A stretch of DNA of 64,000 nt from Pararhodobacter sp. (lineage in GTDB: Bacteria; Pseudomonadota; Alphaproteobacteria; Rhodobacterales; Rhodobacteraceae), in NCBI RefSeq assembly GCF_034676545.1, contig NZ_JAUCBZ010000015.1, positions 372,001 through 436,000 of the forward strand, given 5' to 3'. Below, one piece after another: positions 1-8,592 of the stretch. Positions within the stretch are counted from its first letter, which is position 1; each line of letters begins with the position of its first letter. The position numbers and the translations under genes are program-made. The notes beneath the pieces were generated by a model, which was not told the DNA's origin, did not search any database, and saw nothing but the letters and a program-made list of their open reading frames with translations.

Positions 1-2
1 AC

Positions 3-605
3 CTGAGCCCACTGACATTGCCGAGTTATCTCGGACGCCCGGTTCAGACCGACCCCAGCCTTGTCCGCCGTTCGCTGGCCGCCAGCCTGCGCCAGGCGGT
101 CGAATATGTTGACAACGGCTTTGGCCCGGTGGTGATAGAGCCGATCCGCGATCTCTTCGAGCGATCCGAGGCGATCACTCTCAAGGCGCAAGGTCCGGCC
201 AAGCGGCAGGCTTTGCGCCGCTGGCTCTGGTCCCTGCGTGGTCGGCAGGCAAGTTTCTGGCTTCCGACCTGGGGGCATGAGTTGCAGCTGCGCTCCGCCA
301 TGACCCCGGGCGCTGAGCTTATGCGTGTGGCCCCGGTCGTATCGGTCGCGTCGATCGGATCCTATGTCGGGCGCCGGATCATGCTTGAGATGCCGGGGAG
401 CCTGCGGTTTCGAACGATCACCGCTGCGATCGAAGACGGGCCCGATCACAGGCTGACGCTCTCGTCAAACCTCGGCGAAGCTGTGCCCTTGGGAACAAAG
501 GTGCATTTCCTGACGTGCGTGCGGTCGGATACGGATCGGATCGAGATCCAGCATGGCGCGGTGGCGAGTGAAGTGACCTTGCCGGTGGTGGAAGTGCTGG
601 AGTGA
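3..605 (+). CDS. Phage tail protein, 5' end outside window
   Basis: The frame is open to the left edge, so the true start lies upstream; the first possible internal start is the TTG at 18. The product (about 200 residues visible) has a basic aromatic stretch, RRWLWSLRGRQASFWLPTW, near its middle, a pattern I associate with minor tail proteins of siphovirus-type prophages; the rest is beta-rich with no catalytic motif. It lies on the same strand as the tail genes that resume at 3650, so it is probably part of the same late operon, later separated by the 0.6-3.6 kb insert. The exact family is not recognised; role in the tail tip is inferred from context. Confidence 0.6.
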   Translation: MSPLTLPSYLGRPVQTDPSLVRRSLAASLRQAVEYVDNGFGPVVIEPIRDLFERSEAITLKAQGPAKRQALRRWLWSLRGRQASFWLPTWGHELQLRSAMTPGAELMRVAPVVSVASIGSYVGRRIMLEMPGSLRFRTITAAIEDGPDHRLTLSSNLGEAVPLGTKVHFLTCVRSDTDRIEIQHGAVASEVTLPVVEVLE

Positions 606-887
606 CGGCGGGTGTCGCAAGACGCCGTCCGAGAACCGTTGCGACGCGCAGCGAGGGGTCCCGGCCTCGAGGAGCGGACCGGACATTCGCGGCGTGTTGC
701 TCAAGGGTCTGCAGTGCGGACTTAGCTGCCGTTTGCGATGTAGTGCGGAATGTCCGCTGGTCCGATCAAAAGTCGCGATTTCAATTGAGAATCGTGATCT
801 TCTTGACTGGGTGCTTATCGCCTAACCGGCAAAAGGCGCTCGTGTTGGAATAGTCGCAACCGAGGATGGCGATGTGCTTCGGCGCCA

Positions 888-1526
888 TCAGAGCGCCCCC
901 CACGCGATCCAGATGCCCCAGATCAGAAGGACCAGACCAGAGATCAGGTCAAGCCACCGAGTGGCACTTGGCGTGATGCGGGACCGCGCCATTGACGCCG
1001 CCGTGACGAGAAATAGCCACCAAAACGTAGAGCCCAAGAAGACCCCCAAGACCAAGATATATGCTGCGCCTGGGGATGACGCGGCTGATGCCCCGAGGCC
1101 CGCAACAAGCGCTACAAATGCCAAAATCGTCATAGGGTTGGAGATCGTGAGTGCGAAAGTGGTCGCGAAGGCCGGTATTAGCCCGTTCGCCGCTTTGGCC
1201 TCCGCGGGTTTGGCAACAGACCCTGCGCCCTTCAAGAAGGCTCGGAGCGACAGCAGTCCCAGAAGCGCAATCATTGCTCCACCGAACAGCTTCATCGGCT
1301 CCGCGTAGCTGATCAGAATGCCCGTCGCGGCCAGCCCGGCGGCAACCATGAAGCCGTAAACCGCGTCAGCGCTGGCGGCCCCAAGACCCGATGCGAGGCC
1401 GGATGCTCGTCCATCAGCCAGAGTGCGCTTGATGCACAAAAGCCCAATCGGCCCAACTGGGGCAGCGACAGCCAAGCCAACCCCAATTCCTTTTATCAAT
1501 AGGTCTATCAACTCAGGCTCCGTCAA
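888..1526 (-). CDS. LysE/RhtB-family amino-acid exporter
   Basis: A 212-residue inner-membrane protein with about six hydrophobic segments. The N-terminal helix followed by AVAAPVGPIGLLCIKRTL is the LysE/RhtB signature (PGP near the end of helix 1), and the central TISNPMTILAF stretch matches the conserved NP motif of the family. Members export amino acids or related solutes. It overlaps the 3' end of the upstream Lrp-type regulator by 14 bases, so the two are co-transcribed and the regulator very likely controls the exporter. Substrate cannot be told from sequence. It reads against the surrounding phage tail genes, consistent with acquired cargo. Confidence 0.88.
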   Translation of the reverse strand: MTEPELIDLLIKGIGVGLAVAAPVGPIGLLCIKRTLADGRASGLASGLGAASADAVYGFMVAAGLAATGILISYAEPMKLFGGAMIALLGLLSLRAFLKGAGSVAKPAEAKAANGLIPAFATTFALTISNPMTILAFVALVAGLGASAASSPGAAYILVLGVFLGSTFWWLFLVTAASMARSRITPSATRWLDLISGLVLLIWGIWIAWGAL

Positions 1527-1977
1527 CTTCGAGCGCGACGTGCAACGCGGCTGTTTCTTTGTGGGTTTTCATGGCAAAAATCGTTTCGGTGCGGTGGACT
1601 GCAACGAGAGGCTTCACCACCTCTGCGAGGAAATCCTGCACGGCTTCCATGTCTTGCATGCGCAGTTTCAGAAGGTAGGAATGCGCACCCGAGATGTGAT
1701 GCAACTCCATGACTTCGGGCCGCGCGCAGAGGACCTCAACGGCTTCAGCTTCTCCGTCATAGCCCATGTCGATCAAAACGAAACCCGCAAGACCCGTGCC
1801 AACGAGATGCGGATCAAGTGCCGCATGCCAGCCTTGGATTGTGCCGTTAGCTGCGAGTCTGCGCAGTCGGTCATTGGCGGTAGAGGTTGGCACGCCCGCA
1901 GCTTTTGCAATTGCCGCGGTCGACGCACGTCCGTCGCGCTGAACGATTTCGCAAATTTTCCGGTCAATTTCATCCAA
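1513..1977 (-). CDS. Lrp/AsnC-family transcriptional regulator
   Basis: A 154-residue protein of typical Lrp/AsnC length. Residues 1-60 form the N-terminal winged HTH (starts MDEIDRKICEIVQRDGR, recognition helix around STANDRLRRL); residues 65-145 form the RAM ligand-binding domain (GYDGEAEAVEVLCARPEVME, HHISGAHSYLLKL). Lrp-family proteins sense amino acids and often switch on an adjacent LysE exporter. Here the exporter gene starts inside this gene's 3' end, giving a two-gene operon. Promoter lies in the AT-rich stretch just right of the start (1978-2040, with TATAATATTCGAGATTG-like sequence), but no operator is assigned. Confidence 0.88.
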   Translation of the reverse strand: MDEIDRKICEIVQRDGRASTAAIAKAAGVPTSTANDRLRRLAANGTIQGWHAALDPHLVGTGLAGFVLIDMGYDGEAEAVEVLCARPEVMELHHISGAHSYLLKLRMQDMEAVQDFLAEVVKPLVAVHRTETIFAMKTHKETAALHVALEVDGA

Positions 1978-2432
1978 AATCGGCCCCCATCTGTGAACTT
2001 GGAATTATTTCGTATAATATTCGAGATTGTTAGTCAATTTCGGAAGTGGCCTGCTGCCATCCACCCCTGTTCGGACGTGAGCCGATTGAACGAGGCGCAT
2101 GCCGGAAGCCTCTCCCCTCTGATTTTTTCAGAAAATGTCTGTCGGCTGGTCGAAAGCCGTCATTCGACCCGAACGCAGCATCCGTGAGTTTGGGCTCAAA
2201 GCTGCCATTCGCGGCTCATGGCACGAAGGTCGGCGAACGGCCGCGCATGACGATGCATCGTTGGGTTTGGGGCGGCCAGCCGTTCTGTCGCCACAACCTC
2301 CTGTCATTCACATGTGACTGGTGTTCGAAACACCCTCGCCGAAGCTGTGGAAGTTCGCCCGACATCTCGCCACCGCCTTTGGCAACGGGGTGCATGACTG
2401 GGGTGTCGGCCCATGTTTGGGAGGAGGACGGT
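1978..2432. other. Intergenic stretch without a convincing gene
   Basis: About 450 bases between the Lrp gene and the oxidoreductase fragment. The first 60 bases are AT-rich and probably hold the promoter of the leftward Lrp/LysE operon. Bases 2126-2250 contain the kind of short degenerate repeats around TCATTCG / CATTCGCGGC that are scattered between genes in roseobacters. Reading frames present are short with unbalanced composition; I see no gene here. Confidence 0.4.
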
Positions 2433-2594
2433 ATGTCAATCGCTGGTGTCGGCATGATCCTGGCCGGATCGCAAGCCGAGACAAACCTCGCTGACGGCAA
2501 GGCCAACCTGGTTGCAATCGGCCACGCCATGCTCGACGATCCAAGAGGGGGCCATCAAGCGATTGCGGCCCGGGCATGCAGACGGGGTTGGTGA
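2433..2594 (+). pseudogene. C-terminal fragment of an old-yellow-enzyme-type flavin oxidoreductase
   Basis: Fifty-three codons ending in TGA encode a stretch (VGMILAGSQAE, then ADGKANLVAIGHAMLDDP) that matches the end of NADH:flavin oxidoreductase/OYE TIM barrels, whose consensus is GMI..G..AE..L..G.ADLV.IGR..L.DP with the phosphate-binding loop. The upstream 280 or so residues of the barrel are missing: bases to the left do not continue the family in any frame. A good AGGAGG lies before the ATG at 2433, so a peptide may be made, but no activity is possible. It shows that chromosomal sequence was captured inside the prophage tail operon. Confidence 0.55.
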
Positions 2595-2599
2595 CGCCG

Positions 2600-3417
2600 A
2601 TGACAAAGATTCTCACGCTTGTCGTCATGATGTTGGCGCTTGTGGGCTGCGGCGGAGGTCAATCCCCTGTGCCGGGCCTTCTTGCACCGCGGGTGCTCAA
2701 CGCCGGGGATTATCGCGCACCTGGGATTCCCGCGCAGTTTGGCGACACGGATCCGCACGGCTGGACCGGCCTCACCCCGGCCCACTACGCGGTCCACGGC
2801 ATCGACGCCGCGCGTTATAACGGGCTGATCGACTTCGCGGCCGCCCGGGCTGCTGGTGTGCAGTTTGCCTGGTTGAAGGCGACCGAGGGCGGCGACCTGC
2901 TCGACCCGGGATATGGGCTCAACGTGCTCAGGGCGCGGGAGGCCGGCGTGCCCGTGGGTGCCTATCATTTCTATTACCCTTGCCGCGACATCGCCGAGCA
3001 GGCGCGCTGGTTTATCGCCAACGTGCCGCGCGTTCCCGGTGATCTGCCGCCGGTGTTGGACATGGAGTGGAACAACCACTCGCCCTCCTGCCGGCTGCGC
3101 AGCCACCCTCGCAGGTCCGCGCCGACATCGAGACCTTTGCCCGAATTGTCGCAGCGCATTACGACACAGCGCCTGTGGTCTATGTCGCGCCGGACTTCTA
3201 CCAAGACAACGATCTCGGCGCACTTGAGAGTGTCGAATTCTGGCTGCGCGCGGTCACCGACCATCCGTCAACACGGTATCCCGGTGAACACTGGAGCTTC
3301 TGGCAATACAGTGGAACCGGTGTTGTCCCCGGTGTGCCGGGTCAGAGCGACCTCAATGCTTTCGCGGGCGATAGGGCGGCGTGGGACCTCTGGCTGGCGG
3401 CCCGGCGGCAGCGCTGA
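2600..3417 (+). pseudogene. GH25 lysozyme-like lipoprotein, frameshifted
   Basis: Starts MTKILTLVVMMLALVGCGG, a lipoprotein signal with lipobox ALVG-C17, then a glycosyl hydrolase 25 muramidase domain: HGIDAARYNGLIDF, FAWLKATEGGD, GAYHFYYP and the catalytic DMEWN (D154, E156). After about residue 165 the frame breaks; the family sequence continues in the next frame from about 3095 (SQVRADIETFARIVAAHY, then YVAPDFYQDN and HWSFWQYSG) to the stop at 3417. A one-base change between about 3085 and 3115 explains this. As written the protein loses its C-terminal third. Could be a sequencing error; otherwise a dead gene. Its role would be peptidoglycan cleavage. Confidence 0.8.
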
Positions 3418-3649
3418 ACTGGCCGATAGGCTGACCGGTCACCGTGGCCGGCTTTGCCCGGCTGATGCACTGTCTCCATGAGGCGGATGTGATCCCGGTC
3501 GTTTTGCTCCGCGTCCACCGTATCCTGGCGGGCTGAGCGGTTGCCGATGAACCATGCCGGAGAGATATCGCGGCACTTGCCCCCCCTCAACTGGCACCCC
3601 CTCAACCGATGAACACCCTGCCCCACTGACACCCGCTGAGTCCCCACCC

Positions 3650-4510
3650 ATGACCTACGCCAGCATCGAAACCTCGCCTGCCGAGGGCCGCCCGTATTTC
3701 CTCTATCAATTCGTGGAGGGGGCGCAGATCTGGCGCTTCACCAGCCGCATCGATGCCTGGGCCAGTGCGGGCAGCGGCGGTGAGACGATCACTTGGGAGC
3801 CCGCCGCCGTCGCCCATGGCGACGTGGTGCAGACCAGTGAGATTGAACGCGGGCGTCTGGAACTGACCTGGCCTTTGTCGCATCCCTTCGCGCGTAGGTT
3901 TCTGTCCCCCATGGGCAATACGCCGGTGACGTTGACGATCTTTCGCGGTCATGAGCAGGTTCTGGGCGAGACGGTGGCGCATTGGAAAGGCCGCGTGGTG
4001 GGCGCCGAGGTTGAGGGGCCGCGCATCCTCTTAACCTGCGAATCCGTCTTCAGCACGCTGCGCCGGGCCGGCGTGCGCGCCAAGTACCAGCGCCTTTGCC
4101 GGCACGCGCTCTATGGGCGCGGCTGTGGTCTCGATATTGCGGAGCATTGGCAAACCGGGACGGTCACAGCCGTTGCCGCCAATGCGATCACGGTCCCTGA
4201 GGCCGCGGAACAGCCCGACGGCTGGTTTCGCGGCGGGGTGCTGCGGTTTGGGGCGCAGCTTGGCTTCATCACCGGCCATGCGGGTGCGGTGCTCCTCTTG
4301 TCGCGCCCCATGCCGGATCTGGCCGCAGCTGTGGCAGCGCCAGAACTGGATCCAGAGACCGGCGATCCAGTTCCCGTCCTCGTCGACATCGCCCCGGGCT
4401 GCGACCTGCGCGCGGCCACCTGTGCAGACAAATTCAGCAATCTTCTCAACTTCGGGGGCTTTCCCGAGATCCCCGCCAGCAACCCCTTTGGTGGCGGCTC
4501 CATCGTCTGA
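3650..4510 (+). CDS. Phage BR0599/DUF2163-family tail protein
   Basis: The ATG at 3650 begins MTYASIETSPAEGRPYFLYQF, the standard start of the DUF2163 (phage BR0599) family; an in-frame extension upstream is low-complexity and not family-like. The 286-residue product has the family layout: N-terminal beta domain (IWRFTSRIDAW, LTWPLSHPFARRF), a middle part with paired Cys (RLCRHALYGRGCGLDI) and a C-terminal Cys stretch (IAPGCDLRAATCADKFSNLLNFGGFPEIP). These proteins sit at the tail tip between the distal tail protein and the hub/receptor-binding protein in Rhodobacteraceae prophages and gene transfer agents. It heads a tight operon running to about 12.4 kb. Confidence 0.88.
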   Translation: MTYASIETSPAEGRPYFLYQFVEGAQIWRFTSRIDAWASAGSGGETITWEPAAVAHGDVVQTSEIERGRLELTWPLSHPFARRFLSPMGNTPVTLTIFRGHEQVLGETVAHWKGRVVGAEVEGPRILLTCESVFSTLRRAGVRAKYQRLCRHALYGRGCGLDIAEHWQTGTVTAVAANAITVPEAAEQPDGWFRGGVLRFGAQLGFITGHAGAVLLLSRPMPDLAAAVAAPELDPETGDPVPVLVDIAPGCDLRAATCADKFSNLLNFGGFPEIPASNPFGGGSIV

Positions 4511-4566
4511 CGCACCCGCGTTAGTCCGACGTCTACGCAGCGCTCATCCGCAAACGGCAATTCCCC

Positions 4567-4815
4567 ATGGTCTGGACCTTCATTGCACGCCTCGTTCTCG
4601 GGCTGGTGCTCTCGGCAATCTCCTATGCGCTGAACCCACGCCCCAAGACCGAGAAGCCCCAAGCGGCCGGGCTTGACGATTTCTCGCTGCCCACCGCCGA
4701 AGAAGGCCGACCGATCCCGGTGGTCTTTGGCACCGTGCTGATCACCGGGCCCAATACGGTCTGGGCCGGCGATCTCAAAGTCGATCCCATCAAGAAGAAA
4801 GGCGGCAAGAAATGA
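4567..4815 (+). CDS. Small phage tail-associated protein
   Basis: An 82-residue protein with an N-terminal hydrophobic segment (residues 3-20, FIARLVLGLVLSAISYAL), followed by a conserved-looking core EEGRPIPVVFGTVLITGPNTVW and a lysine tail. The PVVFGT core is reminiscent of the start of gpJ/tail-hub proteins and of small proteins always found between DUF2163 and hub genes in related prophages. It overlaps the next gene by 4 bases (ATGA), so translation is coupled. Role inferred from position only: tail-tip assembly. Confidence 0.65.
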   Translation: MVWTFIARLVLGLVLSAISYALNPRPKTEKPQAAGLDDFSLPTAEEGRPIPVVFGTVLITGPNTVWAGDLKVDPIKKKGGKK

Positions 4816-5075
4816 CGCGACCGGATCAAACCGCCCCAGACCCCCTTTTTGTCACGATCCAGGACCTGCGCGCCGCGCGCTATTGCCTCGCAGGCGTGCG
4901 GCCATGGTTTCAAAGGCATGGCTTCAACTGGCAGGATTTCCTCACGCAAGGCATCGATGCCGAGCGCCTGCGCGCCACCGGCGACGCGCTGGTCGATCCG
5001 GTGATCCAGGTGGCCGAGACGCGGCAGGCACGCCTTGCAGCGCTCGCGCCCCAGGAGGCTAGCGGTGGGCGGTAG
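4812..5075 (+). CDS. Small phage tail-operon protein
   Basis: An 87-residue protein starting at the ATGA overlap with the preceding gene. It contains the stretch ARYCLAGVRPWFQRHGFNW followed by DFLTQGIDAERLRATGD, which looks like a small helical, HTH-sized domain. Equivalent small genes lie directly before the tail-hub gene in related prophages. It runs 11 bases into the next gene, whose ribosome-binding site lies inside it. Function unknown. Confidence 0.6.
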   Translation: MTRPDQTAPDPLFVTIQDLRAARYCLAGVRPWFQRHGFNWQDFLTQGIDAERLRATGDALVDPVIQVAETRQARLAALAPQEASGGR

Positions 5076-8000
5076 CAGTTCCCAAACCGTCGGGTTTCGC
5101 TATTCGCTGGGAATGCATCTCGCCCTGTGCCATGGACCCGTCGATGCGATCCGCGAGATCCTGGTTGATCGCCGCACGGCCTGGTCCGTCACAACCGGCA
5201 GCAGCACCTCCGGCGGAGGGCCTGCGGTGGAGAAACCCATCGGCTTTGCCACCGGCATGGCAGCGATCCCTGGTTTGGCCGGGAGCCTCGGTGCGACGAT
5301 CACCTTTCCCGGCACGCTGCCGGGCGTGCGCGTCGGCCAGGACTATCGGCTGCGAATGACCGATGGCACAAGCCAGCGCGTCACGCTGCAAGGCGTGGCG
5401 TTTGACTCGGCGACCGAGACCACGTCCTGGACAGTGTTGCCCGCCAGCCTCGCGTTTCCGGCGCAATCGGTCGAGAGCCTGCTCGCGACCACCGGTGCCA
5501 GCAACGCGGGCGCGGTCGGCGGGCGCATCCGCATCGATGCCCCCGATCTCTTTGGCGGTGAGAGCCGCGAAGGCGGCATCAGCGGCGATATCGATGTGCT
5601 GATGGGCGGTCCCGAGCAAGGGCAGAACGACTATCTGGCAGCCCGCATGAATGGCGAGGTGCCAGCCTACCGCGGGCTGTGCAGCCTGGTGCTGCGGCAG
5701 GTCTATCTCGGCATCAATCCATACCTGAAGCCCTGGGCCGTGCGGATCACCCGTGTGCTGTCCGGTGAAGCAGGTGCCCAGCAATGGTATCCTTCGAGCG
5801 CCGCCATCGTTCCAGAGGCCAGTATATCCGATGCCGCGATCTATATCGCGCTGGACACCTCGGGGTCGATGTCGGGCACCCGCATGGCGGCGCAAAAGGC
5901 GGGCGTTGCCGCGCTCATCCGCGAGATTGGCACAAGCGTCGATCCCGACCGGCCCAATGACATGCGCATCGTGTTGTGGAACGCAACGGTCGCGGGATCC
6001 ATAGAGCGGCGCGATATGGGCCCCGATGACTACACGGAGCTCGAGGCCTGGATGCTGGCGCTGCCGATCGCGACCTTTGGCGGCACCAGTTTCAACGCAG
6101 CCTTTGCCGAGGCCGCCGCCTTCTTCGCCGGCAGCGGTGCCAAGCGGCGGATTGCGATCTTCGTCACCGATGGGTTTCCCGAACCCGCCTCCTCGGTTGA
6201 TGCCGCCGAGGCTATCATCGCTACCCTGCCCCCAACCGATATCTTTGGCTTCAACATCGCACTGACAGACACCACCTGGACCGCGCGCATCGACAACACG
6301 CCGGTGGACGGCGTGCCGGTCATCCCGCCCGGCGACAGCCAAGCGCTGGTCGCCTCGCTGCGCGGTGCGTTTGGCAACGGGCCGGATATGAACCCCGCCC
6401 ATATCATTCGCGAGTGCCTGACCAATCGCGACTGGGGTCTCGGGTACTCGGCTGTCGAGATCGGGGAAAGTTTTACCGCAGCGGCCGATACGCTTTACGC
6501 CGAGGGTTTCGGCCTGTCGCTGATCTGGCAGCAGGACAGCTCGATCGAAGAGTTCATCGCCAGCGTCCTCGACCCTATTGATGCCACGCTGTTCATTGAT
6601 CGGCGCACCGGGCTCTGGGAGATCAAACTCATCCGGGCCGATTACACGGCTTCGACGTTGCCCTTGTTCGATGAGACGAATGTTGTCGACTGGGGCCGCT
6701 TGGGGCGGCGTGCGCCCTCTGATCTGGTGAACTCGGTCACCGTGCGCTTCACCGATGCAAACACCGACGAGACGGGCGCGGTCAGCGTGACCGACACCGC
6801 CCGGGTGCAGGCCATGGGTGAGGTCATTGCCACAACGCTGGACTATCCCGGCATCCGCGCCCAGGGGCTTGCGGTGCGCGTGGCGGAGCGCGATCTGCGC
6901 GCACTGTCGGTGCCGCTTCTGACCGGCGAGATTGTCGTGAACCGCGAGGGCGCGGACCTCGGACCCGGTGATGTAATCCGGCTTCGTTCGGACAGGCTGG
7001 GGATCCACGATGTGGTCATGCGCGTCTCCGAGATCGGTCAGGGCGACGGGCGCGACAATGGAATCCGCCTCAAACTCGCCGAGGATGTGTTTGCGCTGGG
7101 CGCGACCGCCATCGCGGGTGGGCGGATGCCAAGCGGCACCGGCGTTGCGGCGCCACCTCGGGCGCTGGCGCGGTGTTTGGTCGAGGAGGCCCCCTATTGG
7201 CTGCTGGTCCGCGAGTTGGGCCACAGCGAGGCGGACCGAATTCTTGCCGGGGATCCGGACGCGGGCGCGCTAATCGCCACGGGCGAGCGGCCCAGTGCGG
7301 ATGCGCTGGCGGCGCAACTCTGGATCGACTCTGGAACTGGGCCGGCGCAGGAAGGTGTCGTGGCTTTTGCACCGACGGCAGTTTTGGCTGTTGACGTTTC
7401 GGATCACCCCGAGGATCGGGTTATTGCCGTCACCGGCTGGCGTGACATTAGCGAGGTCGGGATTGGCACGCTGGCCTCGATTGGCGGTGAGCTTGTGCGC
7501 ATTGATGGGATCACCCAGACGGCGATCACCGTGGGCCGGGGCTGCCTTGATACGGTGCCGCGCGCGCATGTGGCGGGAACGCCGGTGGTCTTCTTCGACG
7601 AGGCCGCGCGGATCACAGAAAGCTCTTGGGCTGCGGGCGAGACCCTGGCGGTTCGGCTTCTGCCCGAAACCGGGCGCGGCACGCTGGCTTTTGCGCTGGC
7701 CCCCGAGGATGGTGTCACACTGGACCGCCGCGCCATCCGTCCGCTGCCGCCGGGTCGGGTGCGGGGCAACGGCAGCTACGTGCCAGACGTGGGCGCCCTG
7801 ATCTCAGGTGACCTGGAACTAACCTGGGCGCATCGGGACCGGCTGACGCAAACCAGCCCGGTGATCGTCGATCACACTGGCGCCTCCATTGGCCCAGAGC
7901 CGGGTGTCGGCTACATCATCGAGGTTCGATGGATCGATCCTGATACAGGCGTGGCCATTTTGCCCGCTGGGCTCGTCATCGACGCGGGGTCTGGCACCAG

Positions 8001-8193
8001 CTGGACCGTCACCCCCGAAGATATCCCCGAGAGCGGCGCGCCGGAACGAACCGCCGAGATCGAGGTCGCGGTCCGGTCGCAACGGCTAGCCGACGGCCTC
8101 TGGATCACGGATCGCGAGGCGCGCTGGTTTCGCCTGACTGCGCCCTTTGCCCCTGGCTGGGATCGTGGCTGGGGATTTCTTTGGGGCAGCTAA
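5065..8193 (+). CDS. Tail-tip/hub protein with an inserted von Willebrand A domain
   Basis: The GTG at 5065 is chosen because AGGAGG at 5053-5058 sits 6 bases before it; the product is 1042 residues. The N-terminal part (VGFRYSLGMHLALCHGPVDAI) resembles tail-hub starts. Residues about 258-430 form a VWA domain with a complete MIDAS: DTSGSMSG (D264), a Thr in TFGGTSF and the Asp in FVTDGF. Residues about 443-676 match the tail-attachment region of the gpJ-like Phage-tail_3 type (IIRECLTNRDWGLGY, IDRRTGLWEIKL, LVNSVTVRF). The C-terminal 350 residues are beta-rich. It should sit at the tail tip and contact the host; the metal-binding VWA module suggests Mg2+/Ca2+-dependent adhesion. Both parts lie in one uninterrupted frame. 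Confidence 0.85.
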   Translation: MGGSSSQTVGFRYSLGMHLALCHGPVDAIREILVDRRTAWSVTTGSSTSGGGPAVEKPIGFATGMAAIPGLAGSLGATITFPGTLPGVRVGQDYRLRMTDGTSQRVTLQGVAFDSATETTSWTVLPASLAFPAQSVESLLATTGASNAGAVGGRIRIDAPDLFGGESREGGISGDIDVLMGGPEQGQNDYLAARMNGEVPAYRGLCSLVLRQVYLGINPYLKPWAVRITRVLSGEAGAQQWYPSSAAIVPEASISDAAIYIALDTSGSMSGTRMAAQKAGVAALIREIGTSVDPDRPNDMRIVLWNATVAGSIERRDMGPDDYTELEAWMLALPIATFGGTSFNAAFAEAAAFFAGSGAKRRIAIFVTDGFPEPASSVDAAEAIIATLPPTDIFGFNIALTDTTWTARIDNTPVDGVPVIPPGDSQALVASLRGAFGNGPDMNPAHIIRECLTNRDWGLGYSAVEIGESFTAAADTLYAEGFGLSLIWQQDSSIEEFIASVLDPIDATLFIDRRTGLWEIKLIRADYTASTLPLFDETNVVDWGRLGRRAPSDLVNSVTVRFTDANTDETGAVSVTDTARVQAMGEVIATTLDYPGIRAQGLAVRVAERDLRALSVPLLTGEIVVNREGADLGPGDVIRLRSDRLGIHDVVMRVSEIGQGDGRDNGIRLKLAEDVFALGATAIAGGRMPSGTGVAAPPRALARCLVEEAPYWLLVRELGHSEADRILAGDPDAGALIATGERPSADALAAQLWIDSGTGPAQEGVVAFAPTAVLAVDVSDHPEDRVIAVTGWRDISEVGIGTLASIGGELVRIDGITQTAITVGRGCLDTVPRAHVAGTPVVFFDEAARITESSWAAGETLAVRLLPETGRGTLAFALAPEDGVTLDRRAIRPLPPGRVRGNGSYVPDVGALISGDLELTWAHRDRLTQTSPVIVDHTGASIGPEPGVGYIIEVRWIDPDTGVAILPAGLVIDAGSGTSWTVTPEDIPESGAPERTAEIEVAVRSQRLADGLWITDREARWFRLTAPFAPGWDRGWGFLWGS

Positions 8194-8258
8194 AAGCGGT
8201 GATCACGGCCCTGTCCGTGAAGAACCGGGAGGTGCCGCGCCGGCCACGTGGCTGCGCA

Positions 8259-8444
8259 TCAATCCTTCTGCATCTGGAGCAACTCCTCGGCCAGCCTGCG
8301 ATCAAACGGATCGTCACTCAAGGCAAGCAGCACCGCGCAGGCGTGGTGCAGGCTGACCGTTTCCGCGCGCGTCCGTAGAACGGCACGCGCCGAGGCGATC
8401 TGGGCGCTACGGCGCTCGGGATGGTAATCGATACTGTCAAACAC
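8259..8444 (-). CDS. Possible small antisense-oriented protein in the tail operon
   Basis: Between two tail genes a 400-base stretch has no plus-strand gene. On the minus strand a GTG at 8444 opens a 61-residue frame, FDSIDYHPERRSAQIASAR, ending AEELLQMQKD, with balanced, soluble, helical composition unlike the arginine-rich shadows of GC-rich DNA. No good ribosome-binding site is visible and an upstream start (to 8507 or 8609) is possible. The family is not recognised. Low confidence that it is expressed. Confidence 0.3.
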   Translation of the reverse strand: MFDSIDYHPERRSAQIASARAVLRTRAETVSLHHACAVLLALSDDPFDRRLAEELLQMQKD

Positions 8445-8592
8445 GGACGGGCTACCAATTCTTCTCAGCACGAGCCCGCAGAGGCCCGACAGGGTGCCGC
8501 AAACCATACGGCCCCCACACTGCGCCCGGAACGCGCCTCGCGCAATCCGGCACTTCATCCAGACACACTCTTGCACCTTAACGAGGACACAC

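Noticed and set aside
5059..7224. 721-codon open frame on the minus strand opposite the tail-tip gene
   Set aside because: Arg/Gly/His-rich composition with no motif; it is the antisense shadow of a gene with clear domains on the plus strand.
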